A stretch of DNA of 64,000 nucleotides, from contig NZ_JBDOQT010000001.1 of the NCBI RefSeq assembly GCF_039839785.1, positions 3,038,001 to 3,102,000 of the forward strand, given 5' to 3'. This DNA is from Pelagibius sp. CAU 1746. Lineage in GTDB: Bacteria; Pseudomonadota; Alphaproteobacteria; Kiloniellales; Kiloniellaceae. The notes under the pieces are model-generated. The model ran no database searches, had not been told where the DNA came from, and saw only the letters and a program-made list of their open reading frames with translations. Positions 58,889 through 64,000 of the stretch are shown here, in pieces. A program made the position numbers and the translations under genes. The stretch's first letter is position 1; each line of letters starts with the position of its first letter.

Positions 58889-60208
58889 ATGAACTTCATT
58901 CCGCCGATTCCGAATTCGCTCGAACAGCACTGGATGCCCTTTACGGCCAACCGCCATTTCAAGGCCAACCCGCGCATTCTGACCGGCGCCGAGGGCATGT
59001 ACTTCACCACCGACCACGGCAACAAGGTGATCGACGGGTCCGCCGGTCTGTTCTGCGTCGCCGCCGGCCACGGCCGCCGCGAGATCGCGGAAGCGGTGAA
59101 CGAAGCGCTGACCAAGATGGACTACGTGCCGCCATTCCAGTTCGGCCATCCGGCGTCCTTCGAGGTGGCCCGGCGCATCGCGGCGGTAACTCCGGGCGAC
59201 CTGGACCATATCTTCTTCTCCAACTCCGGCTCCGAAGCGGTGGAAACGGCGCTGAAGATCGCGCTGGCCTATCACAAGGCCAAGGGCGAGGGGCAGCGCC
59301 TGCGCCTGGTGGGGCGTGAGCGCGCCTACCACGGCGTCAACTTCGGCGGCCTGACCGTCGCCGGTATGATCAACAACAAGAAAGCCTTCGGTCTGGGGCT
59401 GCCCGGCGCCTGCCACCTGCGCCACACCCAGTTGCCGGAGCACAACTTCGTCGTCGGCCAGCCGGAAACCGGCGCGGAGCTCGCCGACGACCTGCAGCGC
59501 TTCGTCGAGCTGCACGGCGCGGACTCCATCGCCTGCTGCATCGTCGAGCCAATCGCCGGTTCGACCGGCGTGCTGGTACCGCCCAAGGGCTACCTGCAGC
59601 GGCTGCGTGAGATCTGCGACCAGCACGGCATCCTGCTGATCTTCGACGAAGTGATTTGCGGTTTCGGGCGCACCGGTAAGCAGTTCGGCGCCGACAGCTT
59701 CGAGGTCATGCCGGACATGGTCACCATGGCCAAGGCCCTGACCAACGGCGTGGTGCCCATGGGCGCCGTCGCGGTCAACGACAAAGTCCATCAGACCCTG
59801 ATGGACGCGGCGCCGGAGAACGCGATCGAGTTGTTCCACGGATATACCTATTCCGGCTGCCCCGTGGCCTCCGCCGCGGCCATCGCCACCCGCAACATCT
59901 TCGAGGAGGAGAAGCTGGTGGAGCGCGCGGCAAAGATGAGCCCGAAGTTCCTGGAGGCGCTCTACTCGCTGAAGGACCTCCCGGTGGTCACCGACATCCG
60001 CGGCTATGGCATGATCGGCGGCGTCGACCTGGCGACGAAGGGCAGCCCGGGCGTCCGCGGCCTGGAAGTGATGCAGGAGCTCTATGATGCCGGTTGCATG
60101 GTGAAGCTGACGGGCGACTGCGTGCTGGTTTCGCCGCCGCTGGTTTGCGAGGAGAACCACCTGGACGAGATCTTCACCAAGCTGCGCGGCGTTCTCACCA
60201 AGCACTGA
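58889..60208 (+). CDS. omega-amino acid:pyruvate (beta-alanine) transaminase, class III
   Basis: A 439-residue PLP enzyme of the class III omega-transaminases. LEQHWMPFTANRHFKANPRI and RERAYHGVNFGGLTVAGM closely follow beta-alanine:pyruvate transaminases of Pseudomonas type; LLIFDEVICGFGRTGK holds the PLP-binding Asp, MAKALTNGVVPMGAV the Schiff-base Lys, and HGYTYSGCPVA follows. Likely amino donors are beta-alanine, 4-aminobutyrate or polyamine-derived amines, with pyruvate as acceptor. An 11-base-stem terminator follows. Confidence 0.88.
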   Translation: MNFIPPIPNSLEQHWMPFTANRHFKANPRILTGAEGMYFTTDHGNKVIDGSAGLFCVAAGHGRREIAEAVNEALTKMDYVPPFQFGHPASFEVARRIAAVTPGDLDHIFFSNSGSEAVETALKIALAYHKAKGEGQRLRLVGRERAYHGVNFGGLTVAGMINNKKAFGLGLPGACHLRHTQLPEHNFVVGQPETGAELADDLQRFVELHGADSIACCIVEPIAGSTGVLVPPKGYLQRLREICDQHGILLIFDEVICGFGRTGKQFGADSFEVMPDMVTMAKALTNGVVPMGAVAVNDKVHQTLMDAAPENAIELFHGYTYSGCPVASAAAIATRNIFEEEKLVERAAKMSPKFLEALYSLKDLPVVTDIRGYGMIGGVDLATKGSPGVRGLEVMQELYDAGCMVKLTGDCVLVSPPLVCEENHLDEIFTKLRGVLTKH

Positions 60209-60232
60209 GCCTTGACGGCAGAGTTGGTAAGG

Positions 60233-60259
60233 ACGGCCCGCGCTTCTCGCGCGGGCCGT
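60233..60259. terminator. hairpin terminator after the transaminase gene
   Basis: Perfect 11-base arms ACGGCCCGCGC (60233-60243) and GCGCGGGCCGT (60249-60259) around TTCTC. The downstream T run is minimal (TTCC), but stem strength and position 25 bases after the stop support termination. Confidence 0.7.
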
Positions 60260-60344
60260 TCCGCATTAGAGCGCGGGCGTTGATTTCAGCGGTATGATCG
60301 CGCATCGTTGCCGGCGACAAAGACTGCTTGGAGAACGACGAGGT

Positions 60345-61073
60345 ATGGACAATCTCGATGCGGCACGGGCTGAACTAAGCGAGCCGACAAAGCTGCGCGT
60401 CGGCATCAATCTGGGCAACATCCTGCTGGTGACCGGCAAGGGGCCGGCCGGAGAGCCGCAGGGCGTCGCGCCGGACCTGGCCGCGGAGGCGGCGCGGCGT
60501 CTGGGCGTTGAGGTCGCTTACCGGACCTATCCGATGCCCGGCGAACTGGCCGACGCACTGGAGCACGACGAGTGGGACATCGGCCTCATCGCCGTGGAAC
60601 CCAAACGTGCCGAAAGCATCGCCTTCTGCGAGCCCTACGTGGAGATCGAGGGCGGCTACCTGGTGCCGCCGGACTCGCCGATTAAGGCCATCGAGGACGT
60701 CGACCGTCCGGGCCTGCGCATCGCCGTCGCCAACCGGGCGGCCTACGACCTCTACCTCAGCCGCAGCCTGAAGCACGCGGAGCTGTGCCGCGCCGAGGGC
60801 CTGGGCGGCGCCTTCGAACTCTTCGTTGACGAAAACCTCGACGCCCTGGCGGGCCTGAAGCCCGCCCTGCTGGACAACGCCGCGAGCCTGCCGGGCTCCC
60901 GCGTTCTGGACGGCAACTTCTCCACGGTCGGCCAAGCCATCGGCACCAAGCCGCGCAACGCCGCCCTCAAGGCCTTCCTCGACGCCTTTACGGCCGATGC
61001 CAAGGCCGTCGGCCTGGTGGCGGAACTGATCGACAAGCATGGCGTCAGCGGCAAGCTGCAGGTCCCACGCTGA
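60345..61073 (+). CDS. solute-binding-protein family 3-like protein without signal peptide
   Basis: From ATG 60345 the product has 242 residues. It matches the two-lobe extracellular solute-binding family 3 fold: LRVGINLGNILLVT opening strand, GVAPDLAAEAARRLGVEVAY, DIGLIAVEPKRAESIAFCEPY and the crossover ALLDNAASLPG. These proteins normally have a signal peptide or lipobox; here the N-terminus (MDNLDAARAELSEPTKLR) is polar, and the upstream in-frame start (60294) adds only an Arg-rich stretch. It may act in the cytoplasm as a sensor, or the true start may be missed. The ligand is unknown, though an amino acid is typical. Confidence 0.7.
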   Translation: MDNLDAARAELSEPTKLRVGINLGNILLVTGKGPAGEPQGVAPDLAAEAARRLGVEVAYRTYPMPGELADALEHDEWDIGLIAVEPKRAESIAFCEPYVEIEGGYLVPPDSPIKAIEDVDRPGLRIAVANRAAYDLYLSRSLKHAELCRAEGLGGAFELFVDENLDALAGLKPALLDNAASLPGSRVLDGNFSTVGQAIGTKPRNAALKAFLDAFTADAKAVGLVAELIDKHGVSGKLQVPR

Positions 61074-61203
61074 GGGCCCGCTGGCCGGCCGCTTGCCGGC
61101 AGCCTTACACACAAGCGTGCCGGATTTCATCTTTTGAGGGATGGTCGTAATAGACCCGGGCAGCTAAACTTCCGCGATCATTCTCGGGAGGGGGATCACT
61201 GGA

Positions 61204-61641
61204 ATGATCGAGAGGACTTTGCCCGCCAGGTCTCTTCTGGCGGTCCTGATGCTCACCGGCGTCGTCACGGCCTGCTCCGCAATCGACACCATCGATCCGC
61301 CGGACCTACGGCTCGACGCGGCCAGCTACTCCAACCTGCCGCGCGGCGACTACGTCGTGACCAACGGCAAAGGCGAAGTGCTGATGGAAGCGCCGAAGCT
61401 GCGGCCCGGTGACGAACGTACCGCCCGTTTCGACCTGGACAAGCTGGATGGCGTGATCAACATCGAAGTGCGCAACGTCGACAGAGTGACCTATAGCCAG
61501 ACCTTGCGGCACGCGCCCGGCAAGCCGATCAAGGTGGAGTGGAACGAGACGCGGGAAACCTTTCTCCTGACCGAGATACCGCCACCGGAACCGCCCCGCG
61601 GCTCTTCCACCCGCGATGGCGGCGGCGGCGGCAAGGATTGA
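61204..61641 (+). CDS. small lipoprotein of unknown function
   Basis: A 145-residue protein with a lipoprotein signal: hydrophobic LLAVLMLTGVVTAC and lipobox VTAC, so Cys24 would be lipidated. The mature part is beta-strand-rich (YVVTNGKGEVLMEAPKLRPG; INIEVRNVDRVTYSQTL) and ends in a Pro- and Gly-rich tail (PPPEPPRGSS, GGGGG). GGGAGGGGG lies upstream of the ATG. Family not recognised. It is convergent with potC, 12 bases apart. Confidence 0.7.
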   Translation: MIERTLPARSLLAVLMLTGVVTACSAIDTIDPPDLRLDAASYSNLPRGDYVVTNGKGEVLMEAPKLRPGDERTARFDLDKLDGVINIEVRNVDRVTYSQTLRHAPGKPIKVEWNETRETFLLTEIPPPEPPRGSSTRDGGGGGKD

Positions 61642-61653
61642 CGCCAAAAGCCT

Positions 61654-62532
61654 CTATCCGCCGACTTCCGCCGCCCGCTCGGCCTTGGCAGCGGCGGCCT
61701 TGGCCGCCCATTCCTTTCGCTGCTCGCGGCGCTGCGCAATCTCGATGGCCACGGCGCCGACCAGGGTCACGGCGATAATCAGCACGGCCAGGGCGGCCAG
61801 GTCCGGCTGGGTGCCCATGCGCACCTTGCCGGCCAGAACGGTGGTCAGGGTGCTCTCGGCCTGGATGGTGAAGACCGTGGTGTTGTAGTTCTCGAAGGAG
61901 GTCAGGAAGGCCAGACCCATGGCCGAGAAGATGGCCGGCCGCAGGAAGGGGATCAGTACCTTCCAGAAGACCTGGACGTGGGTAGCGCCGAGGTCGAGGG
62001 CCGCTTCCTCCTGGGTGCGGTCGAAGCGCTGCAGGCGCGCCAGAAAAATCAGCATGGTGTAGGCGGAAATGAAGGTCGACTGGCCGATGATGGTCAGGAA
62101 CATGCCGCTGTAATAGAAGCTCTCGTACTCGGCTTCCATGAAGGTACCGAGCTTGTCCCAGAACACCAGGGTCGAGATGCCGAGGATGACGCCGGGCATC
62201 AGCACCGGCGAAACCACCACGGTGTAGTAGACCGTCTGCAGCTTCTTGTGCACCTGTGTCATCACGATGGCGGCGGCCAAGCCGATGGGCACCGAGAGCG
62301 CCATGACGCCGATGCCGATCCAGATCGAGTTCACGAAACCCTCGATCATCAGGTCGTCGTCGAACAGCGCCGGGAACCAGCGCAGGGTGAAGCCCTCCCA
62401 GGGAATAACCTGCGGGAACTCCACGTCGTTGAAGGCCGCCGCGCCCATCATGAAGAGCGGCGCGAAGAGGAACAGGAAAAATAGCAGGATATAGAAGGAG
62501 ACCATCAACTTCTGGAGGCCCTGGGAGCTCAT
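61654..62532 (-). CDS. potC: spermidine/putrescine-type ABC transporter permease PotC
   Basis: Inner-membrane permease of 292 residues from ATG 62532 (overlapping the potB stop as ATGA); the frame is open further upstream inside potB but without family match. About six transmembrane segments; the EAA loop that contacts the ATPase reads EEAALDLGATHVQVFWKVLI. The order potA-potB-potC on the minus strand suits a polyamine uptake system; no binding-protein gene (potD) is in view. Confidence 0.9.
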   Translation of the reverse strand: MSSQGLQKLMVSFYILLFFLFLFAPLFMMGAAAFNDVEFPQVIPWEGFTLRWFPALFDDDLMIEGFVNSIWIGIGVMALSVPIGLAAAIVMTQVHKKLQTVYYTVVVSPVLMPGVILGISTLVFWDKLGTFMEAEYESFYYSGMFLTIIGQSTFISAYTMLIFLARLQRFDRTQEEAALDLGATHVQVFWKVLIPFLRPAIFSAMGLAFLTSFENYNTTVFTIQAESTLTTVLAGKVRMGTQPDLAALAVLIIAVTLVGAVAIEIAQRREQRKEWAAKAAAAKAERAAEVGG

Positions 62533-63440
62533 CGCGCGATCTCCCCAAGGCTGACCTTGAAGACCTTCATCACCGTCAGCACGAAGACAAGGCAAGCGAG
62601 CAACAGCACGATGGCATAGGCCGAACCCTGGGCCCAGTTGCCGCCGGTGTTGAACCACTGGTAGATGATCTGCGTGAACCACAGGCTCGATGGCCCGCCG
62701 AGGATCTGCGGCGCTGCCAGGGCACCTGCCGAAAGCATGAAGACCAGGGTGCAGCCCGAGGCGATGCCCGGCTTGGCGTGCGGCATGACCACCCGCCAGT
62801 GGATGCGCCACCACGGCGAGCCCAGGTCGCGCGCAGCCTCCACCTGGTTATGGTCCAGGCTCTCGATGGCGTTGTAGAGCGGGAAGACCATGAGGAGGAT
62901 ATAAGCGTAGGACAGACCCGCGTAGAGCGCGACGTCGGCGCGCAGGAAGTCGATAGGCTCGTCCAGAATTCCCATGGTCTGCAGAAAGGCATTAATGACG
63001 CCCGACGTGCCGAAGAGGATTCGGAAGGCGAAGGCCCGCAGAATCTCGTTCACCCAGAAGGGCAGGATCAACAGCAGGATCATGGAGCGTGCATAGCCGC
63101 CCTTGGCAACCTGGGCGATGTAGTAGGCGATCGGATAGCAGAGCGCGAAGTCCAGCAGCGTGACGAAGATCGAGGCGATGATGGTGCGCAGGAAGACCGT
63201 CAAGTGCAGGTAGTTGAACAGTTCCTCGTCGCCCGGCCGGCCGAACAGCAGGTATTCGTAGTTGCTGAGCGTGTAGACGTCGTTCGGCCCGCCAATCTGG
63301 TTTGGCAACAGATCGTGGCGGAAAGAGAAGTTCAGCATATAAGCCTGCGGCAGGACGATCATCATGACCACCCAGAAGAAAACCGCCAGCAGCAGGTAGG
63401 TCGAAATCGCCGCGCCGTTGCGCTGAAAGAAACCACTCAT
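62529..63440 (-). CDS. potB: spermidine/putrescine-type ABC transporter permease PotB
   Basis: 303-residue permease with six predicted transmembrane segments and a long first periplasmic loop (about 40-85), as in PotB-type proteins. The EAA loop is VEAARDLGSPWWRIHWRVVM. GGGAGG is present 10 bases before the ATG. It follows potA by about 50 bases and overlaps potC by four. Confidence 0.9.
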   Translation of the reverse strand: MSGFFQRNGAAISTYLLLAVFFWVVMMIVLPQAYMLNFSFRHDLLPNQIGGPNDVYTLSNYEYLLFGRPGDEELFNYLHLTVFLRTIIASIFVTLLDFALCYPIAYYIAQVAKGGYARSMILLLILPFWVNEILRAFAFRILFGTSGVINAFLQTMGILDEPIDFLRADVALYAGLSYAYILLMVFPLYNAIESLDHNQVEAARDLGSPWWRIHWRVVMPHAKPGIASGCTLVFMLSAGALAAPQILGGPSSLWFTQIIYQWFNTGGNWAQGSAYAIVLLLACLVFVLTVMKVFKVSLGEIAR

Positions 63441-63492
63441 CAGCCGTCAGCCTCCCGGCGCAAAACAGAGGGAAGCGGTGTAGAGGAGAGCT

Positions 63493-64000
63493 CTATTCAT
63501 CGGCCACTTCCCCCACCGGCAGCACCAAGGCCCGTTCGGCCTTGAAGGCAACTCGGGCCGATTGGCCTTCCCGGTATTGCGGCAGATCGCCGGAGTTGGT
63601 CATCGACATGACGATGTCCTTAGGCCCTTCGCCGCGCAGGAAAACCGAGAAGAAAGACCCTTCGAATTCGCTGTGCAGCACCTGGCTCTCGATGACGTTT
63701 TCGGCGTCGCCGTTGGCGAAGGACATGGACTCGGGACGCACGAAGAGCATCGCCGGTTGACCGGTCCGAAGGCCGCGCAGGTTGCGGCCGCGCAGGCGCC
63801 CAAAGCTGGTGTCGATCAGGGCGTCGCCGCCCTCGGTGCCGACCACCTGGCCGTGGAAGGGATTGTTCTCACCGACGAAAGAGGCGACGAAAGCGGTCTG
63901 GGAATTCTCGTAGACCTCGGTGCCGGTGCCGACCTGCTGGATGATGCCCTGGCTCATGACGGCGATGCGGTCCGACATGGTCAGTGCCTCGCCCTGGTCG
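63493..64000 (-). CDS. potA: ABC transporter ATP-binding protein PotA, C-terminal part
   Basis: The gene enters from the right edge; 168 codons plus the stop are visible. The fragment begins DQGEALTMSDRIAVMSQGII, the segment right after the Walker B and H-loop of importer ATPases, and continues through the regulatory TOBE domain (AMLFVRPESMSFAN; SEFEGSFFSVFLRGEG). Walker A, signature and Walker B lie outside the window. It is the first gene of the potABC order. Confidence 0.88.
   Translation of the reverse strand, partial: DQGEALTMSDRIAVMSQGIIQQVGTGTEVYENSQTAFVASFVGENNPFHGQVVGTEGGDALIDTSFGRLRGRNLRGLRTGQPAMLFVRPESMSFANGDAENVIESQVLHSEFEGSFFSVFLRGEGPKDIVMSMTNSGDLPQYREGQSARVAFKAERALVLPVGEVADE

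Overview
The window is GC-rich chromosomal DNA of an alphaproteobacterium, most likely in the Rhodospirillales/Kiloniellales area. This rests on gene order and family choices: lpxD-fabZ-lpxA-lpxI-lpxB, the lexA-moeA-moaC-trpCDG-trpE-ppiD-tpiA-secG-pyrG-kdsA-eno-ftsB-pdhABC-lpd-lipA run, a fused IspDF enzyme, nifR3/dusB-ntrBC-ntrYX-trkA-dat-hfq-hflX, a GTTC-N7-GTTC SOS box and a CIRCE-controlled groESL operon. Assignment to a genus is not possible from this alone. I found no tRNA, rRNA, CRISPR array, prophage or intact transposase gene.

Layout. 1-4642: end of skp/ompH, then the lipid A operon, closed by a bidirectional terminator. 4715-10668: gltA and gltX (minus), comEC (plus), lexA (minus) with its own SOS operators. 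10852-20651: mainly minus-strand moeA, moaC, trpC, trpD, trpG, then trpE and ppiD. A plus-strand pair, cueR and a YibQ-type polysaccharide deacetylase gene, sits between trpG and trpE, together with an unannotated 26-codon minus-strand ORF that has a perfect extended Shine-Dalgarno and its own terminator. 20900-28248: tpiA, secG, pyrG, an SH3-like secreted protein, kdsA (minus), eno and ftsB. A CTAG-bounded palindromic insertion separates the SH3 gene from kdsA. 28426-37982: the pyruvate dehydrogenase cluster pdhA-pdhB-pdhC, three tandem secreted paralogues of unknown function, lpd, a 45-residue membrane protein, lipA, a RatA/COQ10-like gene and a small membrane protein. 37998-40913 (minus): CPBP protease, pncC/cinA C-terminal domain, pgpA, ispDF. 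41004-54400: YpjD-like membrane protein, dusB, ntrB, ntrC, ntrY, ntrX, trkA, dat, a HAD phosphatase, hfq, hflX. 54550-56502: groES-groEL. 56644-64000: IMPase family gene, ald, omega-amino acid:pyruvate transaminase, two little-known small proteins, and a minus-strand polyamine-type ABC transporter (potC, potB, potA; potA runs off the end).

How the genes work together. Most are housekeeping: outer-membrane lipid A and KDO synthesis, tryptophan and molybdenum cofactor synthesis, glycolysis into the TCA cycle (tpiA, eno, PDH, lipoate synthesis, citrate synthase), nitrogen sensing (NtrBC/NtrYX), RNA and protein quality control (Hfq, HflX, GroESL). At the right end ald, the omega-transaminase and the Pot-type transporter could form a loop in which amines or beta-alanine are transaminated onto pyruvate and the resulting alanine is oxidised back.

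The least explained items are the triplicated secreted family inside the PDH cluster (32311-34204), the mini-ORF at 17030-17110, the CTAG-bounded palindrome at 25069-25209 whose ends supply both flanking stop codons, and the three TAAGTTAA copies in front of pdhA.
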